This document shows positions 8,601 through 15,155 of a stretch of 21,066 nucleotides of DNA, in pieces. Numbering within the stretch: position 1 is the first letter of the stretch; every line of letters begins with the position of its first letter. The translations under genes were made by a program, and so were the position numbers. The DNA comes from an uncultured bacterium (GTDB taxonomy: Bacteria; Bacteroidota; Bacteroidia; Bacteroidales; Bacteroidaceae): the NCBI GenBank assembly GCA_905215655.1, contig CAJMQT010000025.1, forward strand, positions 1-21,066, written 5' to 3'. Below the pieces are notes generated by a model. That model did not search any database and was not told where the DNA came from. It saw only the letters and a list, made by a program, of their open reading frames with translations.

Positions 8601-9106
8601 CGATAATCGACGAGCCGAACGCCGTAGTGCCGCAGGACGAGCCGCAAGGAGGCACCACCGTGGTGCTCGACGACGCTCCCACACCGGTTGAAAAGCCCGA
8701 AAACGGCACGACGACAATACCAGACGACGCTCTGACAGAGCCTGTAACGACGGTCACGGACGTGATTTTGGAGGATGACAAGCCTGCACCCGAGCCGACA
8801 AAGACGCCCGACGTGCAACCGGAAAAGCCTCTGCCGCAGGTTGAAAAGCCAAAAGCGGAGCCGTCAAAACCGGTAAATGAGCCTCTGAAAACGGTAAATG
8901 AGCCGTTGAAAACGGTCGAACCGCCGGTAAAACAACCCGTCGAAGAGCCTGCGAAACAGGCGGAACCGCAGACGGACGACTTCATAATAGAATTTGACGA
9001 TATGCCTACGGGCACGCAAAACAACAACTCCACGAAGTCGAAAGAGGACAACCGGAAGAACAGTTTCGACCTCGAAGACGAGTATTACGACCTCGACGGA
9101 TTTTAA
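5612..9106 (+). CDS. porW: TPR lipoprotein of the PorW/SprE family (type IX secretion)
   Basis: A 1164-residue protein. The N-terminus is a lipoprotein signal with Cys24 in LLTISC, so it is anchored in a membrane. A conserved segment follows (RWWHSFNARYNTYYNGAVAY), then many helical repeats with TPR character to about residue 950 (for example around YEEAIPYLRKVI and DKAYNAFKHVVRLHP). In Porphyromonas and Flavobacterium, PorW/SprE is a TPR lipoprotein needed for type IX secretion and gliding. From about 955 to 1120 the protein turns into a low-complexity Pro/Glu/Thr-rich tail with short repeats (DEPGV, VNEPLKT), ending in an acidic stretch. It is longer than the PorW/SprE proteins I know of, mainly through this tail and a Glu/Ala/Gln-rich coiled region near 440-470. 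The adjacent porX supports the call. The gene symbol is by family resemblance only. Confidence 0.82.
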   Translation: MNLKIQRHILKGLALVAVLLTISCSTKNNTSQSRWWHSFNARYNTYYNGAVAYIDGSLEKENGNKDNFTEIIPLYTVGNKASRDLGASNYDRAIEKSKKAIKLHSIKRRPEWTKSRKKTERDLEWLNRKEYNPFLWKAWMLMGRSQFMKGSFDEAASTFAYMSRLYATQPAIYGRARAWLAKCYVEQDWLYDAEDVITKIRRDSIHWRARKEWDYTLADYYIRSRRYEEAIPYLRKVIRHEMRRKQKAREWYLMGQLEAALGHKDKAYNAFKHVVRLHPPYELEFNARISMTEVLAEGQSKKMVRKLRHMASSDNNKEYLDQVYYAIGNIYLAEKDTTAAIAAYEKGNIGSTRNGIEKGVLLLTLGDLYWAREDYSNARRCYGEAIGLLDKERKDYKQLSDRSKILDELVPYTEAVHLQDSLQELASMPEAERNKAIDRVIEALKKKEKEERAAQAEAEAMQQQAEQGGNEALTNRNNATANNQNQSATWYFYNPITVSQGKETFQKLWGRRDNVDNWQRVNKTVVSMNTATEELTDQQRDSIAAAELLQDSIKNSLDSAHNNPHKREYYLKQIPFTPEQIAESNKIIEDGLFHSGVIFKDKLDNLALSEKALRRLTDNYTDYENTDEALYHLFLLYSRQGRKDLAQTYLDMLKQKHADSRWTVLLSDPYFEENARFGTHIEDSLYAATYDAFKADRYAEVKNNTSLSASRFPLGANRDKFIFIGGLSKLNSGDADGCVADMEEVVSKYPQSGVSGMAGMIINGVKAGRRLHGGKFDIGDVWDHRAVVLNDQDSINERKFTAERVTPFSFIIAYSPDSINENRLLFELARFNFTNFIVRNFDITIEELDGVRRMRTSGFRSYDEALQYARQLYTNTAVMRQAVKGRAIIISDANLELLGTRYSYNDYDKFYEQHFVPLRISTVRLLTEPESVVYDEQPESKAPEADELYNGGVIEQGLYLEDEENAAPENVGTTVITDEPGVKTDEPGVTNEQPNGTIIDEPNAVVPQDEPQGGTTVVLDDAPTPVEKPENGTTTIPDDALTEPVTTVTDVILEDDKPAPEPTKTPDVQPEKPLPQVEKPKAEPSKPVNEPLKTVNEPLKTVEPPVKQPVEEPAKQAEPQTDDFIIEFDDMPTGTQNNNSTKSKEDNRKNSFDLEDEYYDLDGF
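8873..8914 (+). repeat. 21-base in-frame tandem repeat inside the porW-like tail
   Basis: The 21-base unit encoding VNEPLKT occurs twice in a row (8873-8893, 8894-8914) with two differences. A second repeat of the same kind, encoding DEPGV twice, lies near 8546-8580. The tail is therefore built from slippage-prone in-frame units. Confidence 0.85.
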
Positions 9107-9122
9107 ACTAACCAAGAGTTAT

Positions 9123-9235
9123 GAGTAAAAAAATTAAGAATTATGAATTAAGAATTAAGAAAATGTGCATTATCGTTCAAAGCAATAAAGCACACTTTCT
9201 TAATTCTTAATTCATAATTCTTAATTTTTATACTC
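9123..9235. repeat. Very long inverted repeat between porW and porX
   Basis: Arms of 46 bases (9123-9168 and 9190-9235) are complementary except at two positions, around a 21-base loop. The arms consist largely of AATTAAGAATT-type repeats. A further TCTTAATTCTTAATT copy follows to about 9248. A single transcript through here would fold into a very stable A/U-rich hairpin just upstream of porX. It lacks the G/C stem and U tail of a standard terminator. Confidence 0.92.
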
Positions 9236-9248
9236 TTAATTCTTAATT

Positions 9249-9265
9249 AAAAAACAAAGTTTTTT
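9249..9265 (+). promoter_or_regulatory. Small hairpin abutting the porX start codon
   Basis: AAAAAAC, a 3-base AAA loop, then GTTTTTT end directly at the ATG of porX (9266). The A/T-only stem is weak, but it occupies the position where a ribosome site would be. No Shine-Dalgarno sequence is present. Confidence 0.4.
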
Positions 9266-10900
9266 ATGAGCAACGGATTGTTACTTTGGGTCGATGACGA
9301 GATAGAATTGCTGCGCGCGCACATCATGTTCCTTGAAAAGAAAGGATATGAGGTGGTTACCGTGACCAACGGAACCGACGCGATAGACCGTTGCAGGCAG
9401 CGAACGTTCGACCTTATAATGCTCGATGAGATGATGCCGGGACTCAGCGGACTCGAGACTTTGCAGCAGATCAAAGACATATCGCCGGCAACGCCGGTGG
9501 TAATGGTTACCAAGAGCGAAGAAGAAAACATCATGGACCAGGCAATAGGGTCGAAGATTGCCGACTATCTTATCAAGCCGGTGAATCCCAACCAAATACT
9601 CCTGACGCTGAAAAAGAACATCCATCGCCGCGAGATAGTTACGGAGGTGACGCAAAGCGGATACCAACAGAACTTCCAAGACATAGCAATGCAGATCAGC
9701 GACTGCGACGGATGGAATGACTGGATGGAGGTTTACAGACGCCTGATACACTGGGAGCTGGAGCTGAGCGGCACCGACAGCAACATGACAGAGATGCTTA
9801 AAATGCAAAAGGAGGAGGCAAACAACGGTTTCGCCAAGTACATCAAGGCAAATTATCTCGACTGGGTGGCGCCGCCGGGCGGTATCAACGCCGCCGGCAT
9901 GAGTCTCGCATCAAAGCTGAAACAGCAGCAGATGAAGGACAAGAAGGGTAGCAACGACGGTGACGACAAACCGTTGCTGAGCGTCGATATATTCAAAAAG
10001 AAAATCTTTCCGCTTCTCGACGCCGGCGAGAAAGTGTTTCTCATCGTCATAGACAATTTCCGTCTTGACCAGTGGCGCATGCTCTCGCAGGAAATAGGAG
10101 ACATGTTCGACATCGACGAACAGACGTATATGAGCATTCTTCCCACGGCTACTCAATATGCCCGTAACGCCATTTTCAGCGGTCTGATGCCGGTGAAAAT
10201 CGCCGAGATGTTCCCCGATCTGTGGGTGGACGAGGACGAGGAGGAAGGCAAGAACCTTAACGAGGCTCCGCTGATACAGACTCAACTCGACCGTTTCCGC
10301 CGCAAAGAGACGTTCTCCTACCATAAAATCAACGACTCGACAGGCGCCGACCGCTTTCTGCAAAAGTTCAATCAGCTCGGCAACAACAACCTTAACGTGC
10401 TCGTGATAAACTTTGTCGACATGCTCAGTCATGCCCGGACGGAGTCGAAAATGGTGCGCGAGCTTGCCAACAACGAGTCGGCCTACCGCAGCATAACGCT
10501 CAGCTGGTTCCGCCACTCGGTGCTGTCAGACCTCTTCAAACTGCTTGCGCAGAGCGATTACACCGTCGTGCTGACCACCGACCACGGCAGCATACGCGCC
10601 TCGAAGCCCGTAAAGGTGGTGGGCGACCGCAACACCAACACCAACCTGCGCTATAAGTTGGGCAAGAACCTGAACTATAATCCGAAAGAGGTGTTCGTCA
10701 TCAAGGAGCCGCAGAAGGCACAGTTGCCGGCTCCCAACCTCAGCACGTCATACGTCTTTGCCACCGGCGACAGTTTCTTCGCCTACCCCAACAACTATAA
10801 TTACTACGTTTCTTACTATAAAGACACCTTCCAGCATGGCGGCATATCGATGGAAGAGATGATTGTCCCGCTGGTAACAATGAAGGTAAGAAAAAGATAA
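9266..10900 (+). CDS. porX: Response regulator PorX: receiver plus PglZ phosphodiesterase-like domain
   Basis: A 544-residue protein. Residues 1-120 form a CheY-like receiver: acidic pair Asp10/Asp11, phospho-acceptor Asp54 in LIMLDEMMPGLSG, Thr82 and Lys104. A helical linker follows. The rest is an alkaline-phosphatase-superfamily PglZ domain, with metal-site motifs visible as Asp263 (IVIDNFRLDQW), Asp385 and His389 (VDMLSHART), and Asp439-His440 (TTDHGS). This architecture is that of PorX, which with the kinase PorY controls type IX secretion in Porphyromonas; PorX has been reported to hydrolyse oligonucleotides, including cyclic ones. No DNA-binding output domain is present. All key residues are kept, so the protein looks functional. 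It follows the PorW/SprE-like gene across a long inverted repeat and is followed by tsaE 21 bases later. No PorY-like kinase is in the window. Confidence 0.93.
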   Translation: MSNGLLLWVDDEIELLRAHIMFLEKKGYEVVTVTNGTDAIDRCRQRTFDLIMLDEMMPGLSGLETLQQIKDISPATPVVMVTKSEEENIMDQAIGSKIADYLIKPVNPNQILLTLKKNIHRREIVTEVTQSGYQQNFQDIAMQISDCDGWNDWMEVYRRLIHWELELSGTDSNMTEMLKMQKEEANNGFAKYIKANYLDWVAPPGGINAAGMSLASKLKQQQMKDKKGSNDGDDKPLLSVDIFKKKIFPLLDAGEKVFLIVIDNFRLDQWRMLSQEIGDMFDIDEQTYMSILPTATQYARNAIFSGLMPVKIAEMFPDLWVDEDEEEGKNLNEAPLIQTQLDRFRRKETFSYHKINDSTGADRFLQKFNQLGNNNLNVLVINFVDMLSHARTESKMVRELANNESAYRSITLSWFRHSVLSDLFKLLAQSDYTVVLTTDHGSIRASKPVKVVGDRNTNTNLRYKLGKNLNYNPKEVFVIKEPQKAQLPAPNLSTSYVFATGDSFFAYPNNYNYYVSYYKDTFQHGGISMEEMIVPLVTMKVRKR

Positions 10901-10921
10901 CATAAAAAGAAAAACGGAAAA

Positions 10922-11338
10922 ATGGAAATCAGAATATCAGGAATAGAGACCATTGCCGACGCCGCCAAGCGGTTTGTCGACAATATGGGCGCCGGCAAGG
11001 TGTTTGCCTTTTACGGCAAGATGGGCGCCGGCAAGACCACGTTTATCAAGGCAGTATGCGAATGTCTGGGTGTGGAAGACGTCATAACGTCGCCCACTTT
11101 CGCCATCGTCAACGAATATTCGTCTGCCGAGAGCGGCGACACGATTTATCATTTCGACTTCTACCGCATCAAGAAGATAGAGGAAGTCTACGATATGGGC
11201 TACGAAGAATACTTCTACGGCGGCGGATATTGCTTTATCGAATGGCCTGAACTGATAGAAGACCTGCTGCCCGAAACGGCGGTGAAGGTTACCATCGAGG
11301 AAGAGCCTGACGGCTCGCGTGTGGTAAGGGTGGACTGA
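10922..11338 (+). CDS. tsaE: tRNA threonylcarbamoyladenosine biosynthesis ATPase TsaE
   Basis: A 138-residue ATPase of the TsaB-TsaD-TsaE complex that makes t6A at position 37 of ANN-reading tRNAs. The P-loop is GKMGAGKTT at 32-40 (Lys38), followed by the family signatures SPTFAIVNEY and HFDFYRI, and FIEWPE near the end. Length is normal. It starts 21 bases after porX behind an A-rich leader and is probably co-transcribed with it. After its TGA stop the same frame stays open for 49 more codons to 11488, but family length argues that the TGA is the real end. Confidence 0.96.
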   Translation: MEIRISGIETIADAAKRFVDNMGAGKVFAFYGKMGAGKTTFIKAVCECLGVEDVITSPTFAIVNEYSSAESGDTIYHFDFYRIKKIEEVYDMGYEEYFYGGGYCFIEWPELIEDLLPETAVKVTIEEEPDGSRVVRVD

Positions 11339-11359
11339 CGGAACAACGGAAGACAGGAG

Positions 11360-11488
11360 ATGTTACAATGTGAGGGGGCTCCCGAAAGTGGAAGAGCAAG
11401 AAGGAGAAAGCCCAAACGTTTAAAATACGCCGACGAGCTTACAATCTGTTACATTATCACCGATATTCCTTACGGTTTTCATCGGTAA
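11360..11488 (+). CDS. Possible small basic ORF after tsaE (weak)
   Basis: A 42-residue open frame, Arg/Lys-rich in the first half (GRARRRKPKR) and then KYADELTICYIITDIPYGFHR-like, in the same frame as tsaE and 21 bases after its stop. AGGAG sits directly against the ATG, too close for a normal ribosome site. No recognised family. It may be a small gene, a relic, or chance. Confidence 0.2.
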   Translation: MLQCEGAPESGRARRRKPKRLKYADELTICYIITDIPYGFHR

Positions 11489-11506
11489 ACACCCGTTTTC
11501 CAATAT

Positions 11507-11582
11507 ACGGTCTTTTACCTTGCAAAAGACCGTCTTTTGGCGTGCGAAAGGCATCCTTTTACACGCCAAAAGGCTACCTTTT
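11507..11582. repeat. Array of short palindromes with 22-base period
   Basis: CTTTT recurs at exactly 22-base steps (11512, 11534, 11556, 11578), each followed by an A/G-rich complement. Units nest into hairpins: ACGGTCTTTT (11507-11516) with AAAAGACCGT (11524-11533); CTTTTGGCGTG (11534-11544) with CACGCCAAAAG (11562-11572); and AAAAGG (11568-11573) with CCTTTT (11577-11582). Hence one array can fold in alternative ways. It lies in the leader region of the glycosyltransferase gene. Confidence 0.85.
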
Positions 11583-11660
11583 AAAATCGTAACTGCCGCC
11601 TTTCTGAATTTAATACATAAAATACCGAATGTTGGTTTTATACATAAAGAACAATATAAG

Positions 11661-12758
11661 TTGAAGAGAATTTTCCACATAATATCACATTTCGACGTCG
11701 GCGGAGCAGAGCGCGTGGCGGTGAACATAGCAAAGTCGGAGACCGAAGGCTGCGAATACCACATAGTTGAGCTGATCCGCGGGCGCTCCAAGTTCACCCC
11801 CGTGTTTATAAACGAACTTGAAGCGGCAGGCATAAGATACCATCGCGGCATAGTGCCCGACATCCGTTTTCATTATCTTTTCGAGCGTCTGGCGGCTTAC
11901 ACCTTCCCCTTGTGGTTCATATTTCTTTTCATCAAATACCGCCCCGACGTCATTCACAGCCACACGGAGATGCCCGATCTCGCCACATACACCTTCTTCA
12001 AATTCTTCCCACGACTGCTGCGCCGTTGCCGTTTGGTACGTACCATCCACAACACACGGCTCTGGACGGGCATGAAGTCTACCGGCAGGCGCGTCGAGCC
12101 ATTCTTCATAACGCATAATGCGAACGTGGCGATTTCAAAATCGGTACAGGACAATTACGCCGAGAGCTACGGTTTTCTGCCACCTATCATATATAACGGC
12201 GTGGCACAGACGCCTCAACGACCGTTTGAAAATATCGTGAAAGGCAAAACAAACATTCTTTTTGCGGGCAGAATGGAGCCGCAGAAAGGTATAAAAGTGC
12301 TTGTCGAAATTATTGAAAAGATGAGTTCCGACCGGCGCTTTCACTTCCACGTGATTGGCGACGGCAGTCTGCGCCCGTTTGTCGAGCAGCACCTCTCCGC
12401 CCAGACAAACGTCACCCTCCTTCCGCCCATCCACGGACTGTCGGCTTATCTCTCGTCGTTCGACTATCTGCTGATGCCGTCCGAGTTTGAAGGACTCAGT
12501 ATCATGTCTCTCGAAGCGAGCATGGAAGGGCTGCCCGTGATAGGCAGCGGATGTCCCGGACTGGGCGACACGCTGCCCGACGGCTGGGCTCTCAACGTGC
12601 CGGGTAACGCTGCCGACGATTACGTCCGCCTGTTGCAGGACGTCATCCCGACAGCAGACAAAGCTCATCTTGCCCACCAAGCACGCTCTTTCGCCATCGA
12701 GCACTTCGGTGTAAGACGTATGCAGACGGCATACGAAAACTTCTATTCCGAGTCTTGA
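11661..12758 (+). CDS. Glycosyltransferase of GT-B fold, GT4-like
   Basis: A 365-residue cytosolic glycosyltransferase. The N-terminal domain opens with IFHIISHFDVGGAERVA, a usual GT4 beginning. The C-terminal domain has the donor-binding features GRMEPQKGIKVL and the E-x7-E motif Glu277/Glu285 (EFEGLSIMSLEAS), followed by GLPVIGSG. It likely adds a sugar from a nucleotide-sugar donor during surface polysaccharide or glycan synthesis; donor and acceptor are unknown. No ATG precedes the conserved start. The TTG at 11661 gives MKRIFHII, which fits family N-termini; the open frame extends further up to another TTG at 11520, but that stretch is the palindrome array. No TAnnTTTG promoter is seen upstream. 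The next gene is unrelated and has its own promoter. Confidence 0.86.
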   Translation: MKRIFHIISHFDVGGAERVAVNIAKSETEGCEYHIVELIRGRSKFTPVFINELEAAGIRYHRGIVPDIRFHYLFERLAAYTFPLWFIFLFIKYRPDVIHSHTEMPDLATYTFFKFFPRLLRRCRLVRTIHNTRLWTGMKSTGRRVEPFFITHNANVAISKSVQDNYAESYGFLPPIIYNGVAQTPQRPFENIVKGKTNILFAGRMEPQKGIKVLVEIIEKMSSDRRFHFHVIGDGSLRPFVEQHLSAQTNVTLLPPIHGLSAYLSSFDYLLMPSEFEGLSIMSLEASMEGLPVIGSGCPGLGDTLPDGWALNVPGNAADDYVRLLQDVIPTADKAHLAHQARSFAIEHFGVRRMQTAYENFYSES

Positions 12759-12804
12759 AGTAAGCCCCGAAAATCCCAAAAACCTGATGTTAAGACGTCA
12801 AAAA

Positions 12805-12931
12805 TACTACTTTTTTGTTCGTTTGCACAAAAAATACCTATACTTTTTTGTTTGGTCGTCGAAAAAATACCTATATTTTTTTATTCACAAGCAAAAAAAT
12901 ACCTATACTTTTTTGTCCCGATAAGAAAAAA
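12805..12931. repeat. A/T-rich tandem repeats, period 32-33, upstream of the DUF4143 ATPase
   Basis: AAAAAATACCTATA followed by a T run recurs with TACCTATA at 12835, 12868 and 12900 (steps 33 and 32), preceded by a decayed unit at 12805 (TACTAC). Spacers between units differ. The last unit runs into the promoter at 12913-12944, whose AAAAAAGTATTATTTTTG resembles the units. The rest of the intergenic stretch 12759-12997 shows no gene. Confidence 0.85.
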
Positions 12932-12944
12932 AGTATTATTTTTG
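12913..12944 (+). promoter_or_regulatory. Promoter of the DUF4143 ATPase gene
   Basis: TTG at 12913-12915, a 21-base gap, and TATTTTTG at 12937-12944 match the Bacteroidota consensus. The TTG lies within the last copy of the tandem repeat, so a repeat-binding factor would overlap RNA polymerase. The leader to the ATG at 12998 is about 50 bases. Confidence 0.7.
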
Positions 12945-12997
12945 CATAGGCAATCAGATATTATCCGGATTAAAATCAAACTTACAGACAGGGGCGT

Positions 12998-14239
12998 ATG
13001 CTGATACAAAGAACAGAATATCATGATAAAATATCAAGAGCTTTCCGTTTTCTTCCGATAACGGTGCTTATAGGTGCGCGTCAAGTCGGGAAGACATCAA
13101 TAATGAAAAGCTTTCCGACAAAAGACTATCGGGACACTCTCTTCCTGAACGGGCAAGACATTGACGTGGCGGAACGTTTCCAGTCGTTGGCGACAATCGA
13201 GCAATATTTAAGCATATATCTAAATCCCGAAATCGAAGGACTGCTGCTTATAGACGAATTTCAATTCATTCAAGGCATTTCAACAATGATGAAACTGCTT
13301 ACGGACAAATATGAGAAACTTCATATTTTATGTTCGGGCAGTTCAAGTCTTGACATCTTGCAAAACGTTGAAGAGTCGTTGGCAGGGCGTGTAAGGATAA
13401 TCGAAGTATTATCACTCTCGTTCCGTGAATACATTAAATTCAAAGACCCGAAGCTTTTTCAACTTTATGACGCCATGTCCGACGGCAAAGACGCTACGCT
13501 GACCGAACCGTTTCAAAAACTTTATAACGATTATCTTGTCTTTGGAGGTCTTCCACGTGTGACGTTTGCCGATAATTCGGAAGATAAGATTGCATTGCTG
13601 AACGACATCTACCAAACTTATTTGCTGAACGACGTGCGTCGTTATGTTGCGAACGAACACTTTGTAGGATTTGGCAGACTGCTCAGACTCTTGGCGGCAC
13701 AGACAGGCAACCTTGTCAACGTAAACGAGTTAAGCAGGGAGAGCGGGCTGACTTACGTGGCTTGTGAAAAATATCTTTACTTGTTGCAGAGCATGTATAT
13801 AATTCGGTTTATCGAGCCGTATTCCACGAACAAGCGCAAAGTAATCGGCAAGATGAACAAAGTTTATTTTTATGATCTCGGACTTCGTAACATCATTTAC
13901 AACAACTTTAATGAAATTACTTTCCGTACCGACAACGGCGCATTGTTTGAAAATGAGATAATGCTTGAACATTGGCGCAAGCGCAAGGCAGGGGACGCTC
14001 TATGCTTTTATCGCACTAAAACAGGGGTGGAGGTCGACTTTATTTTATACGGTCCGCAACGAAAGGTAATTACAGAGTGTAAGTATAAACGACTTATCAA
14101 GCCCGTAAGCATTGTATCGTTGAATAACATCGCCGAAGAAGAAGGAATTTCCGACAGATACATCGCGAACATAAATCTTGATGCAGAATACAGGAACTGC
14201 CGTCTTATTCCGGGTTGTTTGATAACCAAAGTCTTATGA
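12998..14239 (+). CDS. ATP-binding protein, AAA_14 plus DUF4143 domains
   Basis: A 413-residue protein. The N-terminal AAA domain has a P-loop GARQVGKTS at 26-34 (Lys32) and a Walker B LLLIDEF at 82-88 (Asp86, Glu87), with a sensor-like LCSGSSS. A winged-helix-like stretch lies near 240-275 (LVNVNELSRESGLTYV). The C-terminal DUF4143 domain ends in a PD-(D/E)xK-type pattern, Asp347 then Glu360-x-Lys362 (GVEVDFIL, ITECKYKR). Proteins of this family are abundant and often multicopy in Bacteroidales; their biological role is not settled, with proposals ranging from DNA transactions to defence. The gene is single, has its own promoter behind tandem repeats, and converges on the LicD gene. By eye it is more A/T-rich than the aroA-porX block, which would suit horizontal spread. 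Confidence 0.9.
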   Translation: MLIQRTEYHDKISRAFRFLPITVLIGARQVGKTSIMKSFPTKDYRDTLFLNGQDIDVAERFQSLATIEQYLSIYLNPEIEGLLLIDEFQFIQGISTMMKLLTDKYEKLHILCSGSSSLDILQNVEESLAGRVRIIEVLSLSFREYIKFKDPKLFQLYDAMSDGKDATLTEPFQKLYNDYLVFGGLPRVTFADNSEDKIALLNDIYQTYLLNDVRRYVANEHFVGFGRLLRLLAAQTGNLVNVNELSRESGLTYVACEKYLYLLQSMYIIRFIEPYSTNKRKVIGKMNKVYFYDLGLRNIIYNNFNEITFRTDNGALFENEIMLEHWRKRKAGDALCFYRTKTGVEVDFILYGPQRKVITECKYKRLIKPVSIVSLNNIAEEEGISDRYIANINLDAEYRNCRLIPGCLITKVL

Positions 14240-14242
14240 CAC

Positions 14243-14256
14243 CTTATTAAAATAAG
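14243..14256. terminator. Weak A/T hairpin between convergent genes
   Basis: CTTAT (14243-14247) and ATAAG (14252-14256) flank a 4-base loop in the 45-base gap between the DUF4143 ATPase and LicD genes. It is short and has no strong T tail, so termination here is only a possibility. Confidence 0.25.
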
Positions 14257-14284
14257 AACAATCAGAACATCAACGGGTGACGTC

Positions 14285-15130
14285 TTACGCCTCAAACGCC
14301 AACTTTACGGGGCGATGACTGTACTTCGCTATTTCTTCGGGCGTAAGATGTTTGCGCAGTTTCGGATAATGATGATGCAGATATTCCTCGTAATCGCCGG
14401 GCACGAAGACATCGAGCGAGCCGAACGTTGCCGGTTCGAGACGGTTCAGACATTCCGTTCTGACGTCGTCAACGCCTGCCGGCACGACGCTGCTTTGTTT
14501 CGTTGAAGTGCCGTTATACCACGTCATGACTTTTTGCAGAAGGCGGTATAACACGCTTTTCGGGACGAGCGAGACGACAATGCGGTCAAAAATACAATTC
14601 AAGAAGGTGTGTTCCGACGGCTTTTCCACTTCGCAACGCCCGCAATGAGCGTACAACCAGACATCTTTGCTGATGAAACATGAGTTGATGATGTTTGCCA
14701 GTTTGCGCTGCCTGCGCCGTTTCTTAGGGTCGTCGGGAATGCTGTCAAAGGGCAGTATGTCGACATAAATGCCTTGGTGCATCGGTATGTTGCGCGTCGT
14801 TTCCTCAACGAACAACGTGCCGTCGAGCCTCACCTTTGCAAAATAAAACGGCGTGTGAGGCTCGGTTCCGTACCATTGCAGGAAATATTTGTCGGACAAC
14901 CGGCTCGGCGCTTCCCGCAAGAAACGCTCGTAATCATCGCGCTTCATTCCTATGTCGATGTCGTCGTCAAAAGGAATGATGTCGTTCCAGAAGTGACAAC
15001 CTATCACGCTGCCGCCCACCATGAAGTATTTTACGCCGATGTCGTCGCAGACCCGTATGATTTCCCGCAAGATGTCTTTTAGGCAAAGATGCAGTCTTTC
15101 AAGCTCTTCCTTGGTGTATGTCCGAGGCAT
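14285..15130 (-). CDS. LicD-family phosphotransferase
   Basis: A 281-residue cytosolic protein of the LicD family (nucleotidyltransferase fold). The signature lies at 39-62: GGSVIGCHFWNDIIPFDDDIDIGM-like, with the acidic DDDID at 55-59 that binds metal, followed by the conserved YVDILPFDSIPDD. LicD proteins attach phosphocholine or related phospho-groups to surface glycans; in Bacteroidales they often occur in capsule or lipopolysaccharide loci. Here the gene lies 25 bases downstream of the coiled-coil lipoprotein gene and rsmI, outside any polysaccharide cluster. The actual substrate is unknown. Confidence 0.87.
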   Translation of the reverse strand: MPRTYTKEELERLHLCLKDILREIIRVCDDIGVKYFMVGGSVIGCHFWNDIIPFDDDIDIGMKRDDYERFLREAPSRLSDKYFLQWYGTEPHTPFYFAKVRLDGTLFVEETTRNIPMHQGIYVDILPFDSIPDDPKKRRRQRKLANIINSCFISKDVWLYAHCGRCEVEKPSEHTFLNCIFDRIVVSLVPKSVLYRLLQKVMTWYNGTSTKQSSVVPAGVDDVRTECLNRLEPATFGSLDVFVPGDYEEYLHHHYPKLRKHLTPEEIAKYSHRPVKLAFEA

Positions 15131-15155
15131 AAGTATGTTTTCTGTGGAAAATGTC

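Noticed and set aside
11507..11582. Rho-independent terminator for tsaE
   Set aside because: Several overlapping stems with regular spacing and no U tail after a G/C stem; too far from the tsaE stop.
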